Of a stretch of 64,000 nucleotides of DNA, positions 25,190-39,400 are shown one piece after another; positions within the stretch are counted from its first letter, which is position 1, and every line of letters begins with the position of its first letter. Made by a program: the position numbers and the translations under genes. The stretch is from Odiellus spinosus (lineage: Eukaryota > Arthropoda > Arachnida > Opiliones > Phalangiidae). The notes under the pieces were generated by a model. The model worked only from the letters and a program-made list of their open reading frames with translations, did no database searches and was not told the DNA's origin. The stretch spans positions 16,455,434 through 16,519,433 of the forward strand of contig OY987227.1 of assembly GCA_963920705.1 (NCBI GenBank). Reading direction: 5' to 3'.

Positions 25190-28050
25190 ATTAATATTAA
25201 AAAAGGTCACATAACTCTTTTGAAAATTAATTTATTAATATTCTAAATTAACTATCGTGGTCTAGAGGTCGGAGTATGGATATGGACAAAATGAGTCTAT
25301 AATCAGTTAATTTAGTCGCAAATTCGTTGAATTTATCACGTAATACTGTGGATAATCTCTGATTATGGATATAGATAAAATTAAAAGGATTATCTAATCC
25401 AAACGCCGATCTCTATACCTAGATCAATACGTTTTGTATGAAGGATTCCCACAGATTGTTCGAGTTAAGCGTGTTCCACGTTTTTCAGACGGGTCCCAAA
25501 AGCTATCAAATTTACGACAAGATTCGTATGGATAAATATTTGCGATTCGTGAATCGTGATTTTTCACACGTATTAGCGCAAAGTTACGACTGTTACGTAG
25601 AATATAAAATAAAATATCGACAATCGAAGCCTTTGATTGAAATAAAATCTCAAGTATCATTTGTCCATCTTTGTTAAGTTTCAATTACACGCAGTATCGT
25701 AATCCCGCTATCAAGACATAAGAGATATCAGTTAGTGAGTGTGTAATTAAAGACATCCCCTAAAAGCTTCCACAATATAAACCCGACCCTTACGTACACT
25801 TTTTTTTTCAAAAGAAACCGCGATTCTTGGCGCCGCTGATTAATGACAATAACTTAATAAATCGTTATCTATACGACATTCCCAGAATTTTGAACCGATA
25901 TTGCGCAACAAGAGCTTTCCTTTCACAATACAATCTTTTAAAGTACCCTATTTTGAAGTTTTAGGCTTAACACTACTTTTATAGTTTGTACTATCAAGAA
26001 ATTATTTAGGTGATGTTGCGCAAATTCGAGGAAAACTAAATTATAACATCGAAATCGTTTAAAGAAATAGTTGAAAACAAAAATTTTGAATAATTTGCAA
26101 ATTAATATCGCGTTAAGTTCGATAGAAACGTTCTTAACGGGAGAAAAAATAATTGTAATCACTGTATTAAATTTCGTTATCTTAAAGAAATAAACGATGT
26201 TTAGTGTTACCGTTTTGAATCAAAGTTGAATACGCGCGAAGGTTGATATGAATTGCAAAGTACTGAACCATGAAAGCGGGCTAAGAATTAAAGCTTTAAG
26301 ATGTGTAAAAATACCATTATAGAATATTGGACCATATAAATTATTTATCTATACCATTATGGACAGTCTAATACCCTTTTCAGACGAGGCGTAACTAGCC
26401 GGTTTAATCAGATTTAACCATGGTTTATTCAAAATAAACCGAGGTTTATTGAACTGAAAAGGCTTTGTAAACCTCGGTTAAATCTGATTAAACCACGGCT
26501 AATTACGCCTCGTCTGAAGAGGGTATTACGCGGCTTACTCAGGTCCTCTCTATACTAGCTGAGGCGGTCTATGATTTCAAAAAAAAAAAAAGTTTGTTAG
26601 TCTTTCTACCACCTTTCTAACGTGTAAATAAACCGCTTTCGAGATGATGCAATCGAGCTTGTATATTGTATATTTGATGACGCTAGATTTATTAAAATTG
26701 TTTTAAAACGGCGTATTTCAAAAACTAATTAATATTTTAAGCCCAAAATCGAGACATAATAGGATAAAACAAAGTTTAAAGTGTGTGTAAAATTTCATAA
26801 AAATTGCATGATTGCGTGGCTGAGTTCACGTGGAATAGCCCTACACTATATTATCCATTTAAGTTTAGAAAAACGAGGAAAATTATGCCATTGAAATAAA
26901 ACATATTTCTCTCTCACTCTCAACTTCCAGTCAATTTGACAAGAGTACGAGTTTTCATTTAGATAACGTTTTTGATTGCGCAACTAGTACCAAAATGTTT
27001 TGATATATAGTGTAGGAATTGCCGACGTAGATATCGGAACGCGAATGGTTGGATGTTGGGTAAGTTATTGTATTATATAGTTGGGAGGAGTTTATTTTTA
27101 TATAGATTATTCTGGTTTTTCCAATTATACCCATTTGAACCGGGACTTGTAATAGCTTCAGGTATGCGGATGGTAATAGTAAAAAAACGAGCCCGTTTTT
27201 AGGTAGGTCTGCGATATTACGTGGATTTGACAAACGCAATCATTTTATCGTAGAGATTTTTCGCTTTTAAAGTTTTACATGTTATCCCCCCCCCCCCCCC
27301 CCCCCGCTACAAAAGTGAAGGTGAAACGAGAATGATAATTTTTAGATTGCAGTTTTAGGATTGTTACAAACGTCTATACTACTTCGTAGCCTTGTCCTTG
27401 GAACAACTTAGATCATAAGCCTATTTCCGACTACTCAAATTCATCAGTATCACTCCTAAATGAAAAGATATTCCCATCAAAAATACGCAGGCACGATTCG
27501 TGTTTTTCTTTTTTAATCTTTATACTTAAATAAATTGGAGTATTTAAGATTATAATCAAATTTGTCTACCCGAAAAAGTTATATTTTAATATGTCCAAAA
27601 AGGTTCAAAATGGTTTCAAAATTTCTAGTGTGATAGCGGATTTAGACGCTTTGGAATAGTTTTAAATTATCAAATTTGTCTTCAAGTTAATAATAGACAA
27701 CTTCATAGAAGCTCGAGTGTTATGAAGTTTAGCGTATAGATCTCGCGTATCAGCGTTTTTAGCAATCTTGCATCTCGCTTATCTATTGTCTTTGTTAAAT
27801 TATCTTCACAGTTGAGCCTAAAATTTTACATTTGGACCGATTTTGACCTTTCCAAATATGTTTAAAACGGTATCTAGAGCGGAGATTTTTAATTTCTCTG
27901 AAAACTTATTAATAGATTCAAACTTGATATAATAATAACCTCATAAAATATGTTTTAAACCACGTAAATTTCGGTATTAATTTTTCGGGTTAATAGTTCC
28001 GATAGGTGTTATCAAACGTGGATTATAATAAAGAGTGTTAATATACAGCA
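25190..28050. other. Gene-free stretch after the satellite
   Basis: No exon recognised. A diverged fold-back (about 25262-25420) resembles 44264-44470. A 20-base poly-C tract lies at 27286-27305, and partial ends of the TTCACACTAG MITE near 27610-27640. Confidence 0.5.
26371..26526. mobile_element. 156-bp MITE with long inverted ends, TA duplication
   Basis: Ends ataccctttt cagacgaggc and complement extend about 48 bp inwards (through ggtttaatcagatttaacc) with few mismatches. It is flanked by TA on both sides, as for Tc1/mariner-type insertion, although the family is not identified. The copy is well preserved and probably young. Confidence 0.85.
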
Positions 28051-28054
28051 TTTG

Positions 28055-28414
28055 CAGGGTTGCCACAGTTTTTTCAGATTCGAATTCCCTGATTTTTCCA
28101 GGTTTTTCCCTGACCTTTTCCAACGATTTATCCTGGCCGTTTCAGCTAATACTACCCAATTTTTAACCTTTTATTTTTTATATAACTGCGTTCGCCAAAC
28201 CTTTTGCACGCATATCTTTGTTCTAATCTATACAACTGACACGGTCAGCTTCAAATCTTTTCTGCAGATAATGATTGTAATTTACTGGCTTCTTGAAAGA
28301 TCTTTAAATTCCCTGGTTTTTCCCTGACTTTTTAAAATATCTTAAAATTACCTGACTTTTTTGGTTCATTTTCAAATTCCCTGACTTTTCCCTGTTTTCC
28401 CTGACCTGTGGCAA
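28055..28414. mobile_element. Element with CAGGGTTGCCACAG ends, copy 1
   Basis: Starts cagggttgccacag and ends gacctgtggcaa, inverted with respect to each other. The interior repeats ttccctgacttttcc. Other copies with the same ends are at 40451-40606 and 60406-60947, and interior fragments occur near 8870, 11420 and 12165. Confidence 0.75.
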
Positions 28415-28449
28415 TGAATTATCATTGTTACTTCCTTTTTTTTTTTTTT

Positions 28450-28710
28450 TTAATGCATTATCCGTTACTTCTAGGTTTTTCCAATGAATTATCCCTGATA
28501 ATTCCAGGTTTTCCCAATGAGTTATCCCTCCCAATTTATAGGTTTTCCCAATGAGTTAGCCCCCAACTTATAGGTTTTTCTAATGAATTATCCCTGCAGC
28601 TACTTCTAGGTTTTTCCAATAAATTAACCCTGATACTTCTAGGTTTTTCCAATGAATTGTTCCTGATACTTGTAGGTTTTTCTTACGAAGTATCCCTGAT
28701 ATTTCCTAAC
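28450..28710 (+). repeat. About 30-bp minisatellite
   Basis: Seven to eight diverged units around ttctaggtttttccaatgaa ttatccctga. It directly follows the transposon-like copy and may derive from its interior. Confidence 0.8.
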
Positions 28711-31700
28711 TTTTTGTCTTCACTATACGGGGATATAAACACGTTAGTTTTCTTTTACTATAATTTAAATATTTCACTTATAATTTCTTGATTTGTCAAG
28801 ATTCTATAATTCTCTAATATTTCCAGGTTTGTAACCCAATTTAAATGAAGCCACAGTTGAAAATGACTTATAGGTCAAGGGTTAGATTTGATATTTCCTG
28901 CCAGAAATATATCTATTTCCAAATTACCATTAATAAGTCTAGACAATTTTCAATCTGCCATCTCGTTAGATTTGAATATAACTCGTAATCTAACGTAAAA
29001 ACCCTTTGACGTCATACTGTGTTTTATTGGTAAAACCCAATCAACTTTTTCTATGATAATATGTTTTTAATTTCATAAGATTAACCAAAATATTTGACGC
29101 TTTTTCTAATTACTCGGGTCAAACATTTGACTTTCAATTCTATACCGTACTCCCTCTTTCCTCTCATATATCAAGAATTGCGCTTCCTGTATCAAATATG
29201 CTATATTGATTTTGGAAAATGATATGCCCCATTGCGTAATTTGAAACTACTAGCTAAAAAACATCTTTTGAGTCTGCGAGTAAAAATTATGAATAAAATA
29301 TTGTTCACACAATTTTTAGGCGACCTTTTAGCCCTTAATTTAAATTGTGAAGTTGCGGATTAGGTTTGAATTTCAACATAAAGTAAATTCAGGCAACTAC
29401 AGAGGCTTAACCTATTATATCAGCCTTCAACAGCGCGATCGCGATTGAGTTTCTAGAAAACTTCGCCAGATGGCGAGATGAGCTATATTATTATTTAGCT
29501 ATATTATCCCTTTAAAACACATCAGTTCGAAGCCCTTACAGGAAAAATGCAAACCAAGCAAAAATGATTTTCTATCGATTTGTTATCATTGAAATGCCTA
29601 ATTCACTGGTAAAATAAAATAACAAACAAATATTAATCAAGAAATGCACTTTTAACTTATTCGGAAGCAGGCTTAACACGGATTCATGGATAGTTTGATA
29701 TCGAGTGCTTTAAACAGCCTCCGGCCAATCACATGATAAACGTGTACTAAACGTTTCAATGTAAGGAACCCTTTAGTTCGTTGGACGAATTCTGTTTAAA
29801 CGGCTAAATGTAAAAACATTCAAGAATCCTGGTTTAGCCTAGTTTCCGATTAAGTTAAAAAAATATTTTTAGCTTTATATTTGTTGTATATTTATTTAAC
29901 GATAATAAAAATCGATAGAAAATGATGAAAATTATTTGTTATTACAGCCATTTGCTCAACCAGGTATCACTGAAAAGATTAGTAGAGGACAATGAAAAGT
30001 TAAAAATGAGACAAATCGGACCAATGGGCGATCGGACACGAGAATAATATAGATATTATCCGATTTGCATCAATTTGAAGCACTCATTGACCTATAGACT
30101 ACTATTTTCACTCCAAGTTGTTTGCAAAGTAAAGTTATTCTCATGTTAATTATCCATTTAAAGTATCATGTTCTTATAAATTAAAAGTCAATTATAGCTC
30201 ATTCCTTACAGTCACACGTTCTATGGTTTTAAACAAAGAATATTATGTCCTTAAAAATTTAAACTCTCCAATCCCTTAATTTAAAAGACACAACTGATTC
30301 CAAAAATGGAAGGTTTTGATCCATTCCATGAAGATAGCCTGTTAAAAACTATTCAAGAAAATGTAAACTTTTGAACTTTGTTAAACATAGCCTCCCCCCC
30401 CCCCCCCCGAGTTATTCGGTTTCCCTTTCCATAAAAACTCACAGAGGGTAATTGTAATGGATGATAGTTCTTGGTACTAATCTTGGAAAACTGGTATATT
30501 TCCCCAGAAACATTATATTTAACAGCAATTATTGTTGGCTCCAAGATTGAGGAAAAGTATAGGATTTCTCATATTATAGAAATATCTATTGAAAGTGTAC
30601 CGACGCTAGTGGTTAGGGGGTAGTATCCTTTCACGCAGCCATAATGAATTGAAGAGGATACCCCTTCATAAGAACAAGCCTATATTATAATTTAACAAAA
30701 GTCACATCATTCACCCCTCAAATTAAAGCACATCCCGAAATTTCTTAGTATATTTCGTCGACTAAAAATTAAGAATTTACCAATCTACGACGCGTACAGA
30801 AAATAACACTTTTGGGAATCAATATCAAAAATATGTACTTACAAATTTGAAGATCTTGTAGTTCCATTACCGAGTATAAAATGTAAAAAACTTTAAAATA
30901 CGCGACTATATTCGTTGGGCCAATATTTGACTTATTGGCACTACGCGTTCGGGAACCATATTTTTTGGACTTTTTAAATTATACGAAAGGTATTCAAGTG
31001 GTTTCCCGCGACCCTTTGATATCAGGACCGCCAATTAATCTTGATCCCGTCGATGGAAGGCCTCTCGCTTGTTCAGTGGTCAAACGTGACCCTTCTAAGA
31101 CGTTCTAGATGATTGATAACAATGGAAAAGATAATGTAGTACAAATCTGTAATGAAAATTAAAATAATACTATATAAGGAACATTATTAAAATTTAATTT
31201 TCAAATTCAACATTTAATAACAAAAAATCCCGGATATTTGACGAGTATCAAATTTCGAACATCTGGAGAGTATTTTTCACTAATCATATTCTCAAAACTT
31301 TTAGAAATTTGATCTTCCGCGCGATCATTCATAAATTATTAATTTTAACAATAAAGAGGGGAAAATTTTATGTTACATCCTGCCTTGAAAAAATCTCGCG
31401 AGCAAAGTTCGTCCGGAAGCTAATAGGAGGTGGGATCTAATTTTATTTAACGTTTATAGGAGAAGAAGGGGTAAAAATAGTTTCATCCCAATCGTCCATC
31501 ACGTGACCACCAGCCTCTCGGAAACGGGGAATCTTGGATAAAAGAGAGATGCTCTTCTCCTGATAAATCAGTTGTATAAAAATCAGTCAATGTTAAGTAC
31601 GAACTAAAATACTGAATCGTTTTAAAATGTAGTATAGTTTACGACCATATAATTTAACTTTATAGGTTTATAATTGTAAAGTAAATATTTATACTCAATA

Positions 31701-32299
31701 ATTTGCATAAAATTAAGTCTATAGATTTAGATTTACAGCTAAAAAGTTTTTCTAAATAAGTGTCAATCAAGTTTCATCAATTACTTCAACACAGTTCGAT
31801 TGGACAATTACCAATATACGGACAAATAAGGACAAGAACAATTCTGAAGAGTCTCTCAAGTAGAATTTCAAGTTTCCTTAAACTACAGCTCTTTATCACG
31901 AACAAAAAGGTTTTTGGATATGGACTCTAATTTTTCAAGCAACATTCTTACGGATATGGTTAATGGCTTCGCTTTCCCGTAATACATGGTAAAATCCCTA
32001 TTTTGAAAAGTTCGCCTCCCACTTTCCTTCATTGTTAAGTCAATCTTAGAAGTCAGTGGTTGCTGAAGCCACGTTTTATACGTCAATAAAACGTCATATT
32101 TTTGAACCCATTAAAAACACGTAAAGGACGAACAGAAAAGCTACAAAATCACCCTTCGCCGAGCAGATTCGAAACCGCAAACTTATATCCAAAAGTGGGA
32201 AATTTGTAGATACGTCCTTCTAGAAACTAGTTTGATGTAGAGAGATTCCGAGAAGGGAATAAAAATCAGACATTTTCCCACACACGCGTTGCTGTCTGC
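28711..32299. other. Gene-free stretch before the TIR-SLOG gene
   Basis: No exon recognised. It contains a copy of the dispersed repeat shared with 16504-16640 and 48140-48240 (about 29590-29715) and a poly-C tract near 30394-30408. Confidence 0.5.
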
Positions 32300-32741
32300 T
32301 AGTCGGCTTATCCAACGCGATTTAAAACTTTACAAGTGGCTCGGTTGTTGAGAGAGAAGGACGCGCGAAGCCGCTCTCCTCGCTTTCGAAATTACGAATT
32401 GTCAATATCGGCGTAGAAAGTTAATTTAAAAGTTTCGTTTTTCATAATGTGAAACGACAAGGTTTTTATTTAACTTTTAGTAAAACCGGTATAACTAGCG
32501 AAATTTATCGAGACGAGTTTTTAAGACCGAGGCTTAGAAAGTTTATCATTTAGCGACAGCCAACAGGTGTCTATAATTTCTAGTACAGAAAGTGTAAAGG
32601 AATTTTTGCCAGTGATTGGTAATTTTCTTTCGAAAGAGAAACTTTAGAATTTTTTGGCGCGAATAAGAATAATAAGACGCCGCGAGTATAGGGACCGTGA
32701 ATATAGATTATTCCGATCTTTTGAAGACGGAGGGAGAGGGA
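32300..32741 (+). promoter_or_regulatory. Probable promoter and 5'UTR of the TIR-SLOG gene
   Basis: The stretch before the ATG is richer in CpG than its surroundings (for example acgcgcgaagccgc near 32360) and has an in-frame stop at 32673-32675, so translation cannot extend further back without splicing. No clear TATA box is placed. The pyrimidine/AG junction near 32480 (aacttttag) could be a 5'UTR splice acceptor. Assignment rests mainly on position. Confidence 0.35.
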
Positions 32742-33383
32742 ATGAGAGAAGGCAGTACTCCGGGGAGAATGCCCGTTGAGACGATGATAGCGCATCATCA
32801 GAACGGTTTCTCGGCCGCTGACGAGCGTGGCTTCGAAAACAGCAAGAATATGCAGCATCAAATGGCGCATTCTTCGGCCGTACCCAGCCGGCGACCAGTG
32901 ACTTTGACCCTGTCCGCCGAAGATTGCAGGCTGACCAATCGCGAATCCGGGAGCGTCGTCCTAGGAGTACTTATGGTCGACGAACGCGGGATCGGTACTT
33001 TGCGCAATGGCGATGACTTTAAAAACTTTAACGAAAGATTGTGCACCCCGGTCGTATTGGGATCCGTTTTACTCGAAAAAAGAATATCGTTCAGTTTGGT
33101 TTTGGCTGAAGAACTTAGAAATCGAATTCTCAAACAAGTGCCGTCCTTATCCGGGAACTTTTGCTTTTTAACGAAGAACGGGTATGTGTTATATAATTTA
33201 CTTTTCATTGCTCTTTCTCTATCTCTTCTTTGGGGCGTAATGTATACACGATGGTCGCGTTTAAGAACCAATTTGAGTCACAGTCACTCGAGACCAGGTC
33301 ACCAGGTGGTAACAATAGCTACGAAATTTGTTTTCGCAAAAAGATTTACTACGAAAGTTCTTGTTTTTTTTTTTTGCGACCTT

Positions 33384-33417
<34 letters not shown>

Positions 33418-36400
33418 ATTAATTGCCCCTGAAATTCCTCAGTGAATATTAGCCAATAGCCTGTTCCACCTTTCTACATTACGATCAGAGAGATAACGCG
33501 GATGGTGTGACTTTGCACGTGAAATAGGTCTATTTTTCCATGTTTCTCTATAGTTGCCTATCTGGAAACTTTAACATTTTCCGTAGAAAACAGGTGTTAT
33601 TGCGTTAAATTCTACTGTTTCCAAGGTTGGTTTCTTGTATAGCAACTTTTAAAACCGTTTGGTGAAGGTCTATAGTTGTAATATGATCTGTGAAGATCAT
33701 TTGTCGAAAGTGGAATTATTAACTTGAAAAGTTTTCAGCAGAGTTTAAAATCGGTAATTTACACGGTAAATTACCAGGGTAATGGTAATGCTCAGATAAA
33801 ATTACCAAAAATTGTATTAAACGTTTTAAATCGTTATACAACTTTACTTTTCAATTAATGAACTATCTATGGAAAGTAAAATGGCCAAGCGTATCATGAT
33901 CATGAAAAACATTGCATTTCTCACGAGTGTGGGAGTTTTTTTTAGTCAGAAATAAGAATTTTGAAGAGTTTGAAAGAGAAATTCCGAATTTAAAAATCAC
34001 AGAAACATCTTGAATATACGATCTGAACATTCAAAACGGTTCCAAAGTAAAGGCGCGTTTTGAATCAAGATTGTTTTAAATAAAAATCAAGTTATCTCGT
34101 CAAAACAAAGATGAAGCTTAAATCAAGCTTTTTCATTTAACACGCGTTAATAGATTTCAACTGACAGAGAGGCGGATGTTAAATGAATTTGATACAAGCT
34201 AATTCTCTTGGAAAAGCGAAATCAAAAACTTGATTGAAAACGGTCTTTGTAAGGAATTAAAGGTATAACGAAGACAAAAAACATCATATTTTAATAGCCA
34301 ATGATCTTCAAAATATGCATATACACATATTAAAATTCACCAAAGGTTTCTCGTTAATTTACAGTTACTTATCAAAGTTATTATTAACCTCCGATAAGCC
34401 TAGCTTCATTTTAAGATTAGGAAAAATGTAATCTGTAGCCAATCAAAACGCGTCTTAAACTTTCGCGCGTGAAAATTTTAACACGTTCTTTGACTATCAT
34501 CAGATTTTCTTATCTATGATTTTATTAACTCGTATTCTTGTTAATTAACCTTAAATTAACGAGAAGCATTTCATTTCTTGATATTTATGCATTTTGTAAG
34601 CTGGGTGGTTTGATATAATTTTTTTTTTTTTTTTTTTTTAATTATATAGAATTAAATCAAATCAATTTATTTTATCTGAAAGTTTTAATTTGAATCTATT
34701 TTGCTTTTGGATCTTTTCAAAGATTACTTTGAAAATAATAATGGTTGAAATTGCAGTTCTAGTATCTTTTTAAATAAAAATTTTAAATATCCAAAACAAA
34801 TTAGATTTAAATTTAAATTTATTTGATTATTTTTTTATAAAAACTAAACGCAATCTAGCTTGATTTTAACGCTCTTAATGAATAACATTTTAATCGTCTT
34901 CATTATCCCTTTTCTAAAAGTGATTATGTTCATTAAACTCGAAATTATCTTAAGAAATTGATTTGAAATAATCAAAAAACTAATTTTAATTATATTCTAA
35001 TGTGAACTTAGATAAATTTACCCGGTTGAAAATCCTAAGGTGGGTGTCCATCCATTATATTTTAAATCGTTTGGAATGTAAACCCGTTTCAACTTGCATA
35101 ACACCAGCGTGAAAATTGCAATAAATTGGCCGTATCCCCTTGATAGACATTATTTTCACCTAAATTACAATAGTTTAGTGGGGAATAAATTATACAGTGC
35201 TATTAATATTCTACATTTACTACACTTTTACTTAAAACGTAAAAATCGCGATCTAATTAGGGGTTTACGACCTACAAAAGGAAAAGTGTCGGAAAAACTA
35301 GTTTTATAAACTATAAAAGGGCAAATCCCACGAACATTTAAGGTAATTTTATTGTTATTTCAAGAAAGTTCTGTCTATGAAAATTTGAAAATTAATTTAC
35401 CTGGGGTTCTAGTTATGAAATTTAATCAATTTAATTTAAATAATTTGTAATATCCATAAAATCCACTATCTGAAGTCTTTCAATTCCTTATCTAAGTTTA
35501 AGAAAAAATTGTTTTTTCTTTATTTTCTAAAATACGCTTGATAATAACTTATTAAAAGATCTAAAGCTCGCCCGCCAATCGAGTGATAAAAGAGCGCTTT
35601 ATTGCGTCATTTAAACGTTTACGGATTGGCTTTCTTCTCAACTGAAGCGATAATTTCAAATCTAGCAGTGGAATCTTGTTTAGTCTACTTTTGGAACGAG
35701 TTAAAATTAATTTATAACATAGTATTTGTTTTTATTACTGGTGAATTATCCTTATTTTTATTTTAATTGTAAGGAATCGATAGATTATCACTTTGAAAAT
35801 ACTAAACTTTCATTTTAAATACCTATTATCTTCGAACTTTAAAAGTCCAAATTTTTAACCTTAAAATTTCAAAATTTTAACTTAATTATAAAAAAGTTTA
35901 AAATTTAACTTTAAAAGCTTAAAATTGATCTTTAAAAGTTTAAATTTTAACTTTAAAAGTTGGAATTTTAACTTTAAAAGTTCTAATTTTAACTTTAAAA
36001 ATTGTAATTTTAACTTTAGAAGTTCGAATTTTAACTTTAAAAGTTTAAAATTTATCTTTAAAAGTTTAAAATTTAACTTTAAAAAGTTTAAAATTTAACT
36101 TTAAAAAGTTTAAAATTTAACTTTAAAATTTAACTTTAAAATTTAACTTTAAAAGTTTAAAATTTAACTTTAAAAGTTTAAATTTTAACTTTAAAAGTTT
36201 CAAATCTAACTTTAAAAGTCCAAATTTTAAAATAATTATCTTTGAAAAATCTTGAAATAGTTGTTAGTGGCTTCATATTTCGTGAGACTTGTTCCTAGGC
36301 ACCCAAATATAGCTAAGCCTACCTCCGGATTTTTAAAACAAAAAAATAACAACCGCAAAAACTGGTTTTAAATTTACGTGAATTATTTCTTTTCCTTCCT

Positions 36401-39400
36401 TTTCTTCGCATGATCGAATAAGGGGGACAATTTTAATTCTATTTCCCATTATTATAATTAAAAGAGACATTAATAATACGAGTTATGAAGTATTATGTAG
36501 TATTATACATTCCTCTGACAATCGAATGACAGGGCATTTAAAGTTCAGATTATAGATATATTTTTGATTAGATTTAGATTTAACTCTGATTATATTACGT
36601 TTGAGTACAGGTTTTTATTTTATAAAATAATTGGGATCATATATGACTTAATAATAATATAATAATGTACAGGCGAATGGATACCGCGTAATTTTTACTG
36701 TAATTAAATTTCATAAGTGACGTTACACTCCTTATAACATTTATCATTTTTTAAAGGGATGGTGAAAAGCAAAAGTTTTATTTATTATGTTTATTACATT
36801 TATTTTTAATTCTTACTCGTAAAAGGTTTAACGAGTTTCATCAGAATGGTGTCTAAGTAGTTTTAGACCGTATTTAATTTCAAAAAACAGGGAGCAGAAG
36901 ATTAGCCTTCTTCAAAAATTTGATTACTTAATTCATGGGCCAAGAAACGTGATACCAGGACATGACTTTTCTTAAAAAACCCGTCTCCTATCTGTAACAC
37001 GCGTCTACTATCGCCGCCTTTTGACAAAAGCACGAAACTTCGGAACTACGTCACTTTAGGTACAAATATAAAGGTCACGTGATAGGGTATATTTTATAAA
37101 TTTTAAACCGTCGTCTGCAAAAACGGAAATTCCGTCAGATTTTTGTACCCAATTTCCTTCCCTCCCCCTACCATTTCACCCCCATCACGAGCGTCGCCCG
37201 TTACAATTAGTGTCCGTCTGGGTTTGTACGTACGAAGCTGCGGCTGTTATGTCCTGGTATCACGTTTCTTGGCCCATGCTTAATTGAAGACCTTTCTTTT
37301 TTCGAAATTAAATGCAGTCTCAAACTATTGTTTGTATCTTTATTCCTATTCTACTCCAAGACTGTCACGTCAGTGTCCTCGCCTTTTAATGTGTTTTTCT
37401 TGTTTATTTTAATTAAGATTAAATTGGAGGAGTTACCATGGGATTAATTAAATATTTGCCGCCTTACACGTGGAAAGGCTAGAATATGACGTCACGCGTA
37501 ACCTTCCGCTTTTCACTTTCCCTTTAGAAACAATATTTAAGTATTAAGTAACATCGTAACCATGGTATATATAAATAGAAATTTTAGGGTTGGGCGTGTG
37601 GTTTTTACAGTGTTTTTGCATTTAGGAATGTGATTTTTTTTTTTTTTTTTTTTTTAGAAAAAAGTGTGGTAGAGGCCTTTCCGGTGTTTTAGGGCATAAC
37701 CAACTTGTCACTATAAATGACTCACTGCTGTTCAAAAAAATATATTGTCGTGGTTTCCTGCGTGAGTCTAGTCATTCAAAAATAGCTAAGCGTACAATAG
37801 AGATAGAATTATTGTCACATAAACTGAAGAAACCTTAATCGTAAAAAAATTCCCTCGAGTTACGTAGATACCCAAATATTTGATCTAAATTTACCGCCCT
37901 CCTATTAACATATTTTTGGATTAAAGGTCACATTAAAGCTACAAGATCTTGAATTTTTAATCATTTTAATGAGTTTCAAAGAATTGTTTTGAATATATAA
38001 TTTTATTTTAATTTTTAATATTAAAATTATTAACGAAGGTGAAATACAAATTTATTTAACTTTTATTTAAGAGAATGGTTTTAAAACCACTTTTTTGAGG
38101 TTTTAAATGGTTCACTTAAATAAATGTAAATTAAATTAAATTTATTATAAAAAATAATTTTAATTTATATTCTTATTTTATAATTCCTATAAAAGAATAC
38201 TCGACCAATCAGAGCATGTTTTTCTCAATTTTAAACCCCCTTAAACCTATATTTGATCGAATTACTCGTTTATCATCCCCTAAGATCGTTGGTATATACC
38301 TAGAATCTATGACGTCAATTTGACCTCTCCTTCAGGGTATCGGTACTATTAGTCACTCTAACCTAGGAGAATTTTATAAAAAAAAAGGCAGAGAAATACC
38401 CTAACATTTCTAACTTAAAATTCAAAATCCCAGGTGAATAGCGAACCCTAAATATGGAGGTTTCAGGATACTCTGACCATTGTTAGTACGTCACGATTTT
38501 AGACTAACGTCACTCCTAGCCTTTCTACGCTCCTATGTCTGGTAGTCTACTGAATGACCAACCTTAAAAATGTCGAGTCATGGGACGGACAAAAGGCCCC
38601 TGGGAAAAAGCGAGTATTGTTATCTAGTTTGAAAATAAAGTTTAGAAAGTATCCAAATCTAAAATTTATAGGATAAAAATCTAAAAAATTACAAAATCAA
38701 AATATAAAAATTAAAGGATAAAAATTTAGAAATTATAGGATAAAAATCTAAAAATTATAGAATAAAAATCTAAAAATTAGAGAATCAAAATCTAAAAATT
38801 GTAGAATCAAAATCTAAAAATTGTAGGATTAAAATTTAAAAATTATAGGATAAAATCTAATAATTATCGGATAAAAATCTATAAATTATAGGAGCAAAAT
38901 ACATTATTATAGTATTTAATATATAGAATCAAATTTTGAATTGAAATTAAAAATATTTAATTTAATCATAATTTTTAATATGAAATTTATAATAAGATGA
39001 ATCAGATTGGTTCAGAAAGATATAATAATTATCTTTCGAGTTTCAAGAACTAAGAGGGGAAAATAATGCTTATCTATATTTTAGGTACTGAACCCAAAAA
39101 CAGTGAACTTGGGGGAAATATTGGAATTACATATCTATAGATACTACAGGATCGCCTTGAAGTTATTGTAATAATATGATCATTGGGAAACCCATACCTA
39201 AATAATTTTCTTTTCTACGGAAGCGAGTCCTTTAATGTATCCCTACGCCTTAACATTATTCGCAGTATATACGCACTATTTTCAAAGTTAATCAAATATA
39301 TCCATCTTGTAGATTAACTTTAAAAGCCAAAATACCAAAAATTAAGGGCGTTACCCCTTTTACTTTCAGAAAGTGGGAATTTATTTCGATAAACCAATTT

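Noticed and set aside
25424..25684. Overlapping open frames on both strands next to the satellite
   Set aside because: Neither shows a known motif, and overlap on both strands is expected by chance in this composition.
32160..32180. tRNA-like B-box motif (gattcgaaacc)
   Set aside because: No acceptor stem, anticodon arm or A box could be built around it. No tRNA gene was supported anywhere in the window.
32697..32741. Upstream extension of TIR-SLOG exon 1 starting at a GTG
   Set aside because: The codon is GTG, not ATG. The first in-frame ATG is at 32742 and an in-frame stop lies at 32673-32675.
33182..33422. Read-through of TIR-SLOG exon 1 to a stop near 33422
   Set aside because: The extension passes a strong GTATGT donor, runs into a poly-T tract and gives poly-Phe. 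The downstream exon continues the conserved GWPIS motif in the right phase.
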